Source of the DNA: Bacteriovorax sp. MedPE-SWde
Lineage (GTDB): Bacteria; Bdellovibrionota; Bacteriovoracia; Bacteriovoracales; Bacteriovoracaceae
NCBI GenBank assembly: GCA_001874305.1
Contig: MPCU01000012.1
Location: 1 to 64,000 of the forward strand
Length of the DNA stretch: 64,000 bases
Direction: 5' to 3'
Shown here: piece by piece, positions 17,299 through 26,141 of the stretch
Layout of the letters: each line of letters opens with the position of its first letter
Position numbering within the stretch: the first letter of the stretch is position 1
Notes under the pieces: model-generated
Databases searched by the model: none
What the model was told of the DNA's origin: nothing
Seen by the model: only the letters and a program-made list of their open reading frames with translations
Position numbers and translations under genes: made by a program

Positions 17299-18944
17299 TG
17301 TATGATTCCCTTAGTTATATCTTCTCCAAGCTTCTTACGATCGATTTTAATATTGTGTCTAATGTCGACGGGGAAAGAGTCTGAAAAGAAGAAATGCTCT
17401 ATGTCGCTTGTATGTTCATGCTGACTTCCAAGACCTTGAAGTTCGGCAATTACTTTATCTTTATCTATCTCTTTTGATTTAAAATTCTCTTTTGGCTCGA
17501 TAACTACGGCCGCATTAAGTTGTCCTGCTTTTTCATATCTTACTAGTGCAGAACGTTTTACAAAGGGATGTTCATTATAAATTGCTTCACATGAAATAGA
17601 GTATTTTACTTCTTTAGTTAATTCGATACGATGAACTTTTCTTCCATAGAACCAAATATTTCCAGAAGTATCTATTCTCCCCAGATCTCCCATCCTATGC
17701 CAGTAGCTATCACCATCTTTAATTTTGGCGGCCGCTGTTTTGTCAGGAAGGTTGAGATACATAGGAGTTGTAATATCGCCTTTTACAATTATTTCACCAA
17801 CAGCATCAGTATCTAAGATTTTAACATCTTCTATTGTGGCGATATCTTGGTCGTGTGCCTCAATTATTTTGACCTCTAGACCAGGTGCCGGTTGACCTAT
17901 ACATGTTCCGCCACCCTTGGCCGATATTTGAACCTTATCGCTTTTTGGATCTAAGATTTCTTTTCCAGAAATACATGCTACAGGAAGTGCCTCAGTCGCA
18001 CCGTAGGGAGTATATGTGGTTCCATTTGGTAGAATCTTTTGAAAGTTTTCATGAAGCTCAACTCGAACAGGTGCTCCAAACATAACTACATACTTAACTG
18101 AGTCAAGTTGTATACTTTGCTTTATGCAGTAGTCAGCAACACGCTCCCATATCGCAGGAGAGCCAGCAACGAAAGTCGCTCTATTATCTTTTATATTAGC
18201 AACCAGTGACTGTGGATCACATGTTGCTGGTTTAGATGGGTTCATATCAGGGATACAACTTGTCATTCCCATAGACATCGTAAAAAACGAAAAGAGTGGA
18301 AATCCTGGTATATCAATATCACTGTCATTCAGAGTGAATATCTCTTGCAGGACATCTGTTTGATTATTAAAAATTCTATGTGTGTAAACTACACCCTTTG
18401 GCCTACCTGTTCCACCTGAAGTGAAAAGGATCGCGGCCATATCATCAGGGGACTTTTGCTTTGTCTCGTAATCTTTCCAAGGTCCTTTTTTTAGGGCCTT
18501 TACGGAGTGAAGACCTGGCCAGAGTTTTGGTCCGGTTGTGATAAATGTTTTGATACTTTTAAAAGCAGAGCGGTAGAACATTCTAATAATATGTACTTCA
18601 GGTACTGCTATTAGTGCATCTGGTTGTGCGCTTTCAATCGCCTTGAGAAGATTCTTCTTTCCCATTCCTGGATCTATGAGAATAGGAGTGGCCCCCATCT
18701 TAAAAAGAGCAAATGTAAGAGCTGGGAAGTCTAGTGAAGGACGAACAAAGAGTAGTACCTTGTCGCCTTCTTTTATTCCCTTTGCTTCTAAAGAGTTTGC
18801 GTAGTGCGAGCTGAGTCTATTTAGTTCACTAAAGCTAAGCTTCTCATAGAGATAGTTGTAACTTCCAATTTTCTTTGGAAATCTCACTGCATCTTGATTT
18901 GGCCTTACTTTTGCTTGGTTTTCAATACGTGCTGCTATATTCAT
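17295..18944 (-). CDS. oleC: OleC, beta-lactone synthetase (AMP-binding superfamily)
   Basis: 549 residues of the acyl-adenylating ANL superfamily. The P-loop-like motif is LFTSGGTGRPKGVVYTHR, with TPYGATEALPVA and the hinge region GRIDTSGNIWFYGRKVHRIEL. In the Ole pathway this enzyme uses ATP to turn the 2-alkyl-3-hydroxyacid into a beta-lactone. It overlaps oleB by 23 bases and oleD by 4, so translation is likely coupled along the operon. In some bacteria oleB and oleC are fused; here they remain separate. Confidence 0.9.
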   Translation of the reverse strand: MNIAARIENQAKVRPNQDAVRFPKKIGSYNYLYEKLSFSELNRLSSHYANSLEAKGIKEGDKVLLFVRPSLDFPALTFALFKMGATPILIDPGMGKKNLLKAIESAQPDALIAVPEVHIIRMFYRSAFKSIKTFITTGPKLWPGLHSVKALKKGPWKDYETKQKSPDDMAAILFTSGGTGRPKGVVYTHRIFNNQTDVLQEIFTLNDSDIDIPGFPLFSFFTMSMGMTSCIPDMNPSKPATCDPQSLVANIKDNRATFVAGSPAIWERVADYCIKQSIQLDSVKYVVMFGAPVRVELHENFQKILPNGTTYTPYGATEALPVACISGKEILDPKSDKVQISAKGGGTCIGQPAPGLEVKIIEAHDQDIATIEDVKILDTDAVGEIIVKGDITTPMYLNLPDKTAAAKIKDGDSYWHRMGDLGRIDTSGNIWFYGRKVHRIELTKEVKYSISCEAIYNEHPFVKRSALVRYEKAGQLNAAVVIEPKENFKSKEIDKDKVIAELQGLGSQHEHTSDIEHFFFSDSFPVDIRHNIKIDRKKLGEDITKGIIQ

Positions 18945-19800
18945 TGAAGAAGCTTCCTATTTCTCTTATACAATTATCTTTTTCATCTTCCAGTACATAG
19001 TGACCAGCATCTTCATAGACAACATACTTTTCATTTGGAAAGAAGTCCTTCCATCTGTTAAGAAAGCCCATATTAAAGCAGAAGTCTTTTGCACCCCAGA
19101 TAAATAGTTTTGGACACGTCACTTCTTTGAGTGAGTTCTCAATACTATCAAGCTTGTTCCATGATCTGTGATCTGGTTTTAATGGAATGTCTTTTACAAA
19201 TTGTGCAGTGGCAATTCTGTTGTGATAATTATTGTAAGGAAATAAATATCCTTGTTTAACCTCTTTGCTTAGTTTCTTTTCAACCGCCATAAAAGTAGCT
19301 GGCCATGCAAATGCATTAAAGGCCCTTACCATTGGAGCTCCAATAATTGGAAGCTTGCAAAGACCTATTGTGAATGGAATATCTTGTGATTTAAATGCAG
19401 CAGTATTCATAATAGTCATACTCATGACTTTGTCAGGCATTGTCGTCGCAACACCCATTCCTATAGCACCACCCCAGTCATGAACTATTAATGAGAACTT
19501 ATCTAATTTGAGTTCTTTAATTAGCTTTAAAACATTGTTGACATGATTTTCAAGTGTATATTCAAAGTCTTGTGGTTTGTCTGATAGTCCACATCCAATA
19601 TGATCAGGAACAATACAGCGGTAGTTCTTTTGTAGGTCTTTAACTACATTTCTATAAAAGAAGGACCATGTAGGATTTCCATGAATCATAATAATAGGGT
19701 GACCTTCACCTTCATCAAGATAGTGAAGTCTTCCATTGTCAGTATTTAAAAAGTTATTTTTAAAAGGATAGTGTTTTTGCCATGAATTCTTCATTACCAT
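18922..19800 (-). CDS. oleB: OleB, alpha/beta-hydrolase (beta-lactone decarboxylase)
   Basis: 292 residues, an alpha/beta-hydrolase of the haloalkane dehalogenase branch. The oxyanion region is MIHGNPTWSFFYRNVV, the nucleophile Asp108 sits in VHDWGGAIGMG, and the catalytic His in DAGHYVLED. OleB decarboxylates the cis-beta-lactone made by OleC to the final cis-alkene. It overlaps oleA by 7 bases. Alone it would be called a dehalogenase; the ole context makes that unlikely. Confidence 0.9.
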   Translation of the reverse strand: MVMKNSWQKHYPFKNNFLNTDNGRLHYLDEGEGHPIIMIHGNPTWSFFYRNVVKDLQKNYRCIVPDHIGCGLSDKPQDFEYTLENHVNNVLKLIKELKLDKFSLIVHDWGGAIGMGVATTMPDKVMSMTIMNTAAFKSQDIPFTIGLCKLPIIGAPMVRAFNAFAWPATFMAVEKKLSKEVKQGYLFPYNNYHNRIATAQFVKDIPLKPDHRSWNKLDSIENSLKEVTCPKLFIWGAKDFCFNMGFLNRWKDFFPNEKYVVYEDAGHYVLEDEKDNCIREIGSFFNEYSSTY

Positions 19801-20825
19801 TCTACTCCGAGTACGATAGAGGATAATCCGCTACCTATTCCTACTAGGACAATCTTTTGTCCCTTCTGTATTCCTTCTCTGTCATTCTTGAGTGCAAGAG
19901 TTACGGGAAGTGCTGCCGAACCTGTATTTCCTAAAAAAGGAAAAGTATCAAATGTCGGTCTTTTGTTTAAGTTTAATTCGCCAAGTACTATTTCTTTATG
20001 GGCCTTTCCTACTTGATGTCCAATAACAAGGTCGATCTCTTTCTCTGTCCAATCGAGTCTTTGCTTGGCCTTCGCCCATGTGTTCTTTGCTAGTTTCTTA
20101 CCATGCTCCAAAAGCTTTTCAGAGTCAGTTTCCATAAATAAGGAATTAGGATCACCATCCCCTTGGCACAATTTATTTGCTGTAGAGTCTGTCATTACTG
20201 CACCAGAGACAAGCTTGTGTCCATTAGGACAAAGGTCTTTATGTGTAAGTACATAAGCAACAGCAGCTGAACCGATAGTTAGATTAGCAAAGTATTTCTT
20301 TATCGATTTACGAGTGATTGTTTCATCTTCATTTAATCGTTTAATAGTTTCCTCTAAAAGTGGTCCACCATTTTCTCCAGAAACAATAAGTGCTTTCTTT
20401 ATTTGACCTGATTCGATCATGTTTGCAGCGACAACCCACGAATTAACCATTCCAAGACAAGCATTTGATAAATCAAATATCGTACATTCATCGTTTAATT
20501 CTAAGTTTCCGTGCACTATTGAAGCAGTCGAAGGCTCAAGGAAATTTCTACAAACAGAGCTGTGGATAAGCAGGTCAATGTCATCTTTATTAACGTTACC
20601 TTTATTAAATAAATCTCTCGCAGCATTAGCTGAAAGATCACTTGGTAGAGTTCCAGATGGCCAAACACCTCTTTCTTTTATACCTGTCATTAGCTCAAGT
20701 CTTCCCTGTGGAAGTTTTAAGCGTTTGTATATAGGGGAGAGTAGTTCTTCCATTTTTTCTGAAGATATTTTTTCTTCAGGTAGATAAAGACCGTAATCTT
20801 CAATGACAACATTATTAAACTTCAT
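19794..20825 (-). CDS. oleA: OleA, head-to-head acyl-CoA condensing thiolase
   Basis: 343 residues of the KAS III/OleA family. The active-site residues fit OleA: Cys123 (LSNACLGMVNS), His270 (IGHQVGKAHKE), Asn300 (FLGNTGSAALP), and Glu97 (FLEPSTAS), 26 residues before the Cys as in characterised OleA. OleA joins two fatty acyl thioesters head to head by non-decarboxylative Claisen condensation, giving a 2-alkyl-3-ketoacid. The preceding oxidoreductase gene ends only one base upstream of the start. It is the committed step of long-chain olefin synthesis. Confidence 0.93.
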   Translation of the reverse strand: MKFNNVVIEDYGLYLPEEKISSEKMEELLSPIYKRLKLPQGRLELMTGIKERGVWPSGTLPSDLSANAARDLFNKGNVNKDDIDLLIHSSVCRNFLEPSTASIVHGNLELNDECTIFDLSNACLGMVNSWVVAANMIESGQIKKALIVSGENGGPLLEETIKRLNEDETITRKSIKKYFANLTIGSAAVAYVLTHKDLCPNGHKLVSGAVMTDSTANKLCQGDGDPNSLFMETDSEKLLEHGKKLAKNTWAKAKQRLDWTEKEIDLVIGHQVGKAHKEIVLGELNLNKRPTFDTFPFLGNTGSAALPVTLALKNDREGIQKGQKIVLVGIGSGLSSIVLGVEW

Positions 20826-20826
20826 A

Positions 20827-22206
20827 TTATTCCATTAGTCCGTGTAGGTTTGCCATTGATATTCCACTTAACATTGCACCTACTATACCGAGAAACCCTT
20901 GATCTGTTCCGCAGATATAGAGTCCATCTATATGTGTTCTACCATCACGTATTTTATCTGTAGATCCATATACTGTGCCTTCAAAGTGACCTGTATATCT
21001 CTCAATTGTTGTTGGAGTGAAAACATCTTTAAAAAGAACATTTGCATCAAAACCTGGAGCAATCCTCTTTATCGTTTCAATTGATTTTTCAAAGAGATCA
21101 TTCTTATTCTCTAAATAGACTTTTCTTTCCAATTCTTTCCATAGCGCGTAGTTGGCCATGTATGTAACTCTTGCTACACCTTCTGTATCGCCGTCATCAT
21201 GTTGAAAATTATTGGGAAAGCATGCTACAGCACTTGAGTGATCAAATAATGTATTAGGCTTCTTATAATCGTATATATCTTTTTCATTGTAGAAAACTAT
21301 CGTATGATCAAAACCAAAGTCTTTTGGTTTCTTGTCTAAACAAGCAATAGATTCACAAAAGCTTAAAGGCCCTACTTTAGGTTCAGGTCTTTCTCCAGTT
21401 GTAACGGCCATTGTTTCGGGGTTACCCATACTAGATATTACTTTATCGCACTCAAGGATAGTACCATCCTTAAGTTCTACTCCAGATATTTTCCCATTTG
21501 AGTGAATGATCTTTGTAACTTCTGATTTAAAACGAAGCTCACCCCCAACTTTTTCATATTTTTCAAGTAGTAGGTTAAGTATTGTCCTAACTCCTCCTGA
21601 AGGTCTACAAAAGCCCTCAAGGTAGATACTCTTAAACATGATAACGAATTGGGAAAAATCCATATCGTTTTCCCAAGCTGATCCATAGATAAGTAGCGGG
21701 CAGAAAATCATTTCTAAAAGTTGACTGTCAGTAATAAACTTCTTCGCGACATCTTTTGCCATAAAGGTTTTATTATCTAATGCAACTTCATTGTATTCTT
21801 CTATATATGTTACGAATCTATTGAAGTTATCAATTTGAAGAGGAAATTTTGTTGCAACTTCTTCTCTTAGAACTTCAAAGTTATTCGTAAACATGAGGCT
21901 TTGGCCTGGAAACTGAATAAGAGAAGACTTCTGCTCACTTAGTTCAAGCGCATCCCATGGTATTCTTAATTGCTTAAGTAGTTTTGTTAGAGGTCTTCCT
22001 CTTGTTCCTCTAGGAACAAAGTTGGTCATTGCATGAAGACCAACATCGAACTTTCTCTTTCCACGTTTGTAGTATGAGTTGAGTCCACCTGTAAGAAAGT
22101 GTTTTTCTAGAATACAAACTTTCTTACCGAACATCGCGAGTCTAATGGCCGCGGCCAGACCTGACATTCCTGCGCCTATGACTATAGTGTCGTACTTTTG
22201 TGACAT
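20827..22206 (-). CDS. CrtI/phytoene-desaturase-like FAD oxidoreductase of the ole operon
   Basis: 459 residues. The N-terminal FAD motif is TIVIGAGMSGLAAAIRLAMFG followed by LEKHFLTGGLNSYYKRG; the C-terminal motif is GLYICGTDQGFLGIVGAMLSG. It belongs to the same family as the protein at 9446-10897. It lies between the acyl carrier protein gene (59 bases upstream) and oleA (1 base downstream). Canonical ole operons do not include such an enzyme, so it probably adjusts chain unsaturation, by desaturation, isomerisation or saturation, before or after condensation; which one cannot be told from sequence. Confidence 0.85.
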   Translation of the reverse strand: MSQKYDTIVIGAGMSGLAAAIRLAMFGKKVCILEKHFLTGGLNSYYKRGKRKFDVGLHAMTNFVPRGTRGRPLTKLLKQLRIPWDALELSEQKSSLIQFPGQSLMFTNNFEVLREEVATKFPLQIDNFNRFVTYIEEYNEVALDNKTFMAKDVAKKFITDSQLLEMIFCPLLIYGSAWENDMDFSQFVIMFKSIYLEGFCRPSGGVRTILNLLLEKYEKVGGELRFKSEVTKIIHSNGKISGVELKDGTILECDKVISSMGNPETMAVTTGERPEPKVGPLSFCESIACLDKKPKDFGFDHTIVFYNEKDIYDYKKPNTLFDHSSAVACFPNNFQHDDGDTEGVARVTYMANYALWKELERKVYLENKNDLFEKSIETIKRIAPGFDANVLFKDVFTPTTIERYTGHFEGTVYGSTDKIRDGRTHIDGLYICGTDQGFLGIVGAMLSGISMANLHGLME

Positions 22207-22265
22207 GATTTGCCTTTAAAAAGATAGGAATCTAAAACTTAGATCCCTATCTATTTATGATATAT

Positions 22266-22511
22266 TTACTGAAATTTTGGAGTTAAGTATTCAACACAGC
22301 TATCCATAGATGCTAGTTGACCATAATCTTCCTGTGGTACTTCAACTTTATGTCTCTTCTTAAGCTCCATTACGATATCAAGGAAGTCCATAGAGTCTAG
22401 GTCTAGTTGATCTCTAAGTGGAGTAGCATCGTTGATTGATGTTACATCGTCATCAACTGCGATATCTGCGATAATGTCTGAAACTGCTTGTCTTACTTCT
22501 TGTGGTGTCAT
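22266..22511 (-). CDS. acyl carrier protein
   Basis: 81 residues, the usual ACP size, acidic and helical. The phosphopantetheine attachment Ser lies in LDLDSMDFLDI, where the usual 'DSL' is DSM. It carries growing acyl chains as thioesters. It lies 9 bases after the ketosynthase gene and before the CrtI-like gene, so it is a dedicated carrier for this operon rather than the housekeeping AcpP, which normally sits beside fabF/fabD. Confidence 0.92.
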   Translation of the reverse strand: MTPQEVRQAVSDIIADIAVDDDVTSINDATPLRDQLDLDSMDFLDIVMELKKRHKVEVPQEDYGQLASMDSCVEYLTPKFQ

Positions 22512-22520
22512 GTTTTCTCC

Positions 22521-23756
22521 TTAATTATATTTTTTTAGAATTAATACTGAGTTAATACCTAGCATTCCAAATGAATTATTTAATATATAGTTAACTTCTT
22601 GTTTCTTTGGTTGATCAAGTACAAGCCCATCAAACGCACACTCTGGGTCGATTTCTTCTATCTTGTGACAAGGGTGAATTAAGTCATCTTGAAAGCTTAA
22701 TAAGTTTCCTGCAAGCTCTAGTGCTCCGGCGGCACCCATAGCGTGACCAATAAGACCTTTTGTACAATTGATATTGATCTCAGGACAATCTTGGAACATT
22801 TTCTTAATTCCTTCCATCTCCTGGATATCTCCCATTTTTGTACCTGTAGCATGAAGGTTTACAATATCAATTTCTTGTTTCGTTATTCCTGCCTTACTTA
22901 TCGCATGCTCCATACACTGGACCTGTCTTTCGGGATTTGGAAGAACAAAATCTGTTGCATCACTATTGATGTGGTGACCAACTATTTCAGCATAGATCTT
23001 TGCTCCACGCTCTAAAGCATCTTCAAGTCTTTCAAGAGTGTAAACACATCCACCTTCTGAAATTACAATACCATTTCTTGTATTATCTAAAGGTCTTGAG
23101 GCCATTGACTGGTCTTCTTTGTTTTCTGCTAATGCACCTTGAGCCTTGAATGAAACATGATTTCCAAAACTATTGGCAGATTCGCTAACGCCCCCTGCAA
23201 GTGCAATATCAACCTCTCCAAGCTGTAGCATTTGCATCGCTTGAATGATTCCCATATTTCCTGCTGCACAAGCAGCTCCAATTGTATAATGAGGTCCTGT
23301 AATTCCGAGGTTAAGTGATACTTCACCGGCCGGGTTATTTGCTACAGTTCTTGGGTTGTGATGATGAGTCCACAGTGAAGCATCTTCATCATTATTCTTA
23401 TAGAATTGGAATAGCTCTTCTTCTGTTTCTACCGGACCATGCTCTGTGATTCCTAAGTAGATTCCAACACGATTCTTATCAAGGTTTTCAAGATTCAGAT
23501 CAGCATCATCAAGTGCCTCTTTAGAACAGTAAACACTGATTCCACCAACTCTGGTACCTCTTTTTCGCATTTTCTTTTTTTGGTGCTTTGTTTCTTCAAA
23601 GTCACATTTTCCAACAGGAATTTTTCCAAGAAAGCGAACATCTTCTTCTGTTATTCCAGATTTTTGCTCGAGTAGAGCGCTTCTGAATTCTTTTATATTA
23701 TTTCCATTTGGTGCTGTTAGACCAACACCTGTGATAACAACTCTTGATAGATTCAT
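22521..23756 (-). CDS. beta-ketoacyl-ACP synthase (FabF-like)
   Basis: 411 residues from the ATG at 23756 (MNLSRVVITGVG), which has AGGAG eight bases upstream and overlaps the regulator stop as ATGA; longer in-frame starts have no such site. It has the full KAS I/II triad: Cys163 (GAACAAGNMG), His302 (LHATGTKMGD) and His338 (KGLIGHAMGAAG), with Lys333. It elongates ACP-bound chains with malonyl-ACP. It is paired with its own ACP, as in aryl-polyene, ladderane-type and other secondary fatty-acid systems. Confidence 0.92.
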   Translation of the reverse strand: MNLSRVVITGVGLTAPNGNNIKEFRSALLEQKSGITEEDVRFLGKIPVGKCDFEETKHQKKKMRKRGTRVGGISVYCSKEALDDADLNLENLDKNRVGIYLGITEHGPVETEEELFQFYKNNDEDASLWTHHHNPRTVANNPAGEVSLNLGITGPHYTIGAACAAGNMGIIQAMQMLQLGEVDIALAGGVSESANSFGNHVSFKAQGALAENKEDQSMASRPLDNTRNGIVISEGGCVYTLERLEDALERGAKIYAEIVGHHINSDATDFVLPNPERQVQCMEHAISKAGITKQEIDIVNLHATGTKMGDIQEMEGIKKMFQDCPEININCTKGLIGHAMGAAGALELAGNLLSFQDDLIHPCHKIEEIDPECAFDGLVLDQPKKQEVNYILNNSFGMLGINSVLILKKYN

Positions 23757-24400
23757 CTGGCTTCTCCTGAGGCATCGGCCCATGCATTTAATTTATCTTT
23801 TAGTTTAGATTTTATTTGGTTCTTTATTTGTGTTTTAGCTTCATTGATATTTGGAATATTTGTTTTAACAAATCCCATAAATTGAGGAAACTTCTCTATA
23901 ACTGGATATGGATTTTTAAACTCTTCACTAACATTAACGATTACATCGCATATTGAGCGTGCAAATTTAACAGTTGATAGGATCGTTGAGAGACGTTGTT
24001 TTCGGACATCATCTTCTACAATAGTCATTGCTGATGCAGTCATTCTTTCAAAGTCTGCAAGGTACTCCATTTCTCTTTTTCTAATTACACTGGCAACGAT
24101 CTTTAGGGCATCATCCTTGGCATAGTGAAGCTTTAGTCTCTTCAGTTCTTTGTGATCTCTACTCTCAATCATTGAATATTGCGCGAGTGTCTTTAAAGAG
24201 AGGGAAACAGCGCTTTGAGAAAGCCCTAGATCTTCTTCTATTTGGTCAGATGTTAATGGCCCCTTTGAAAAACAAAGAAGTCCAAAGACTGCACCATCGA
24301 TCCTCTTAAAACCAACTCTATTAAAGAAGCTTTCAAAGTGTGGAAGGTGGGCCTTGAGTTCATCTTCAATGTGAACCTTTGCTAAAATGTCGTCATTCAT
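23753..24400 (-). CDS. MarR/GbsR-type transcriptional regulator
   Basis: 215 residues from the ATG at 24400; a GTG four codons upstream is also possible. The N-terminal half is a winged helix: GLLCFSKGPLTSDQIEEDLG then LSQSAVSLSLKTLAQYSMIE and the basic wing of the GbsR/MarR group. The C-terminal helices probably dimerise. It is the first gene of the ole operon and overlaps the ketosynthase start by 3 bases. A perfect inverted repeat at 24418-24441 lies 17 bases upstream of its start, a natural autoregulatory operator. The ligand is unknown. Confidence 0.87.
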   Translation of the reverse strand: MNDDILAKVHIEDELKAHLPHFESFFNRVGFKRIDGAVFGLLCFSKGPLTSDQIEEDLGLSQSAVSLSLKTLAQYSMIESRDHKELKRLKLHYAKDDALKIVASVIRKREMEYLADFERMTASAMTIVEDDVRKQRLSTILSTVKFARSICDVIVNVSEEFKNPYPVIEKFPQFMGFVKTNIPNINEAKTQIKNQIKSKLKDKLNAWADASGEAR

Positions 24401-24417
24401 AGTGTGTACCACTTTCT

Positions 24418-24441
24418 AGAATTACAAATCCCCGTAATTCT
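24418..24441. promoter_or_regulatory. probable operator of the ole operon
   Basis: AGAATTAC, 8-base spacer, GTAATTCT: a perfect inverted repeat directly upstream of the operon regulator. A further ATTAC half-site lies at 24448-24452, so half-sites alternate in orientation along the promoter region. It fits a dimeric winged-helix repressor site. Confidence 0.5.
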
Positions 24442-24631
24442 TTAAATATTACAAAAATAAAATATAAGGAATATTAGCTTTCTACCCGTAGGAGATAAAG
24501 ACCTTCGGTGTCATTCTTACAAAAATTTTTAAATGGGGTGCGCTTTGACACCAATATCTACATGTCTGACAGAATGGCTCCAGTTTTCTGTGCGTCATTT
24601 GGACAAAGTGATTCCAAAGACTTAAAAAAAG

Positions 24632-24648
24632 TTGGCACGCTAATTGTA
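24632..24648 (+). promoter_or_regulatory. sigma-54-like -24/-12 promoter
   Basis: TTGGCACGCTAATTGTA matches the sigma-54 consensus TTGGCACG-N4-TTGCW, with GG at 24634-24635 and GT (for GC) at 24646-24647, exactly ten bases between. It would start transcription near 24658 and drive the lipoprotein gene at 24751. An ATGTCA/TGACAT inverted repeat at 24698-24719 lies in the predicted leader. Confidence 0.55.
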
Positions 24649-24750
24649 TAAAGTTTTTACACAAACTACAAAACAAGATGTTTTTAGGTTATAACGCATG
24701 TCACTAGCAAATATGACATATATTTTTGTATTCAAGAGAGAGGGGTTTTC

Positions 24751-25632
24751 ATGAAAGTACAATTAAAAAAAGGTTTAACTAGTTTAGCAGTATTAGCAAC
24801 TGCAGCAACAATTCTTACTTCTTGTGGAGGAAGTGGAGGAAGTGGTGGTAGTTCATCTACTTATGGTAAGTATCAGTCATCATTTATTACAGCAGAAGGT
24901 TTTGTTAATTCATTAAACTCTGTAGATCCAATTTCTAATCCACTTAACTATATTGATAAAGACGAGTATGAAACACTTAGAAATGATGGACGCTGGTTTG
25001 TTTATTATGATGCTGAGTATGATCATGAAGTAGCAGTAGATCTTAACTACCTTAGATCTATTCAATACTGGGATTACTATTCTTCAAATAATAACTTAGC
25101 TAGAGAATTTAGAGATATCCAACTTGACGATGAAATTGATTATGGTGATATCGGAGATCTATACGGTGATTACTATGAGCCAGTAGATGTTGCAGGTTAT
25201 GACTATGTTTTAGATGAATTTATCTATGAAGGTGTTTGGTCTGGTGAGTTATATGAAGACGAAACAGAAACAACAGATACAGGGCTTCTTGCAGCTCAAA
25301 AAGAAGATAACAAGCTATTCGAAAAGGCATCAGCTTACTCTGTAGCTTTCAAGCTTCCAGTTAAAAAAGCACTTGAGCTTGTAACTATGGAAAAAGAAGT
25401 TAAGAGAATGCTTGAGTCAGCTACAGAGGGATCACTTCTTGAAGCAGATCAAAAGGCAATCACTAAAAACATTGAGCATTTCACTGGTAAGACAATGGCC
25501 GAGTTTAACGAAGCTAAAGAAGATGTTTCTAAGAGAGAAGTTCTTATTGAAGAAATTTCTGCTCACATCGGAACTCCAGGAAGTAACCTTGAAAACGTTA
25601 TCCTTCCAGAGCTTTTAAGCATTGACCTATAA
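24751..25632 (+). CDS. acidic lipoprotein of unknown function
   Basis: 293 residues. A lipoprotein signal peptide ends in the lipobox ILTSC with the lipidated Cys25, followed by a flexible GGSGGSGGSSS linker. The middle (~100-170) is rich in Asp, Glu and Tyr (DEIDYGDIGDLYGDYYEP); the C-terminal ~110 residues are helical and charged. GAGGGG lies five bases before the ATG. It is preceded by a sigma-54-like promoter and followed by a strong terminator, so it is monocistronic with its own control. No family is recognised; membrane anchoring is the only safe inference. Confidence 0.85.
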   Translation: MKVQLKKGLTSLAVLATAATILTSCGGSGGSGGSSSTYGKYQSSFITAEGFVNSLNSVDPISNPLNYIDKDEYETLRNDGRWFVYYDAEYDHEVAVDLNYLRSIQYWDYYSSNNNLAREFRDIQLDDEIDYGDIGDLYGDYYEPVDVAGYDYVLDEFIYEGVWSGELYEDETETTDTGLLAAQKEDNKLFEKASAYSVAFKLPVKKALELVTMEKEVKRMLESATEGSLLEADQKAITKNIEHFTGKTMAEFNEAKEDVSKREVLIEEISAHIGTPGSNLENVILPELLSIDL

Positions 25633-25666
25633 GTCACATAGTTTAGAAAAATTTCAATACTTAATG

Positions 25667-25694
25667 AAGGGGATCTTAGGATCCCCTTTTTTTT
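25667..25694 (+). terminator. rho-independent terminator of the lipoprotein gene
   Basis: AAGGGGATC, loop TTAG, GATCCCCTT form a 9-bp stem followed by a T-run. It sits about 35 bases after the stop codon. Confidence 0.9.
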
Positions 25695-25803
25695 CATTTT
25701 AACTGTATAAAGTTTAGACAGTGTTAGTAATTCTTTCAGTTATTCACGTTTTTATTTAGATTTTAGTATTCTCTATCCAAACCATATTATTAAAGGAGTT
25801 TGA

Positions 25804-26094
25804 ATGCGAGTTACCACTATTATCATTCTTTCATTAATATCTATCACCGCTAGTGCTGGAAACAGGGCAAGATGCGAAAGAAATGTCGCGGCCAAAATTC
25901 TTACTATTAATGAAGTAGATCAGCGCCTAGAGGGATTATCACGTATTTCTAATAGAGTTGGGAAAATTCCAACTAAAGAAGAAGTGATCGCCGTTGATAG
26001 AGAAAACTCTATTTACTTTCATGCTTATCAAATGGCCGAAAGTGTATGTACAGGAGTAAATCCTACCAAAAAACTACCGCCTGAAGATGATTAG
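25804..26094 (+). CDS. small secreted protein, unknown
   Basis: 96 residues. The signal peptide runs to about residue 18 (ITASAG). The mature ~78 residues contain two cysteines (RCERN and SVCTG) that could form one disulphide, a mostly helical charged middle, and a proline-ended acidic tail (KKLPPEDD). AAAGGAG precedes the ATG at good distance. It lies 47 bases upstream of the 1028-residue secreted protein on the same strand and may belong to that operon. No family is recognised. Confidence 0.7.
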   Translation: MRVTTIIILSLISITASAGNRARCERNVAAKILTINEVDQRLEGLSRISNRVGKIPTKEEVIAVDRENSIYFHAYQMAESVCTGVNPTKKLPPEDD

Positions 26095-26141
26095 TACTTG
26101 GCATAGAGATTGCTACGTATATTGAATAACTCAGGATATTT

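Noticed and set aside
18922-19800. Haloalkane dehalogenase
   Set aside because: The sequence branch fits, but position between oleA and oleC with overlaps identifies it as OleB.
24482-24676. 64-codon open frame on the minus strand
   Set aside because: No ribosome site, odd Cys/Trp/His-rich composition, and it covers a well-matched sigma-54-like promoter on the plus strand.
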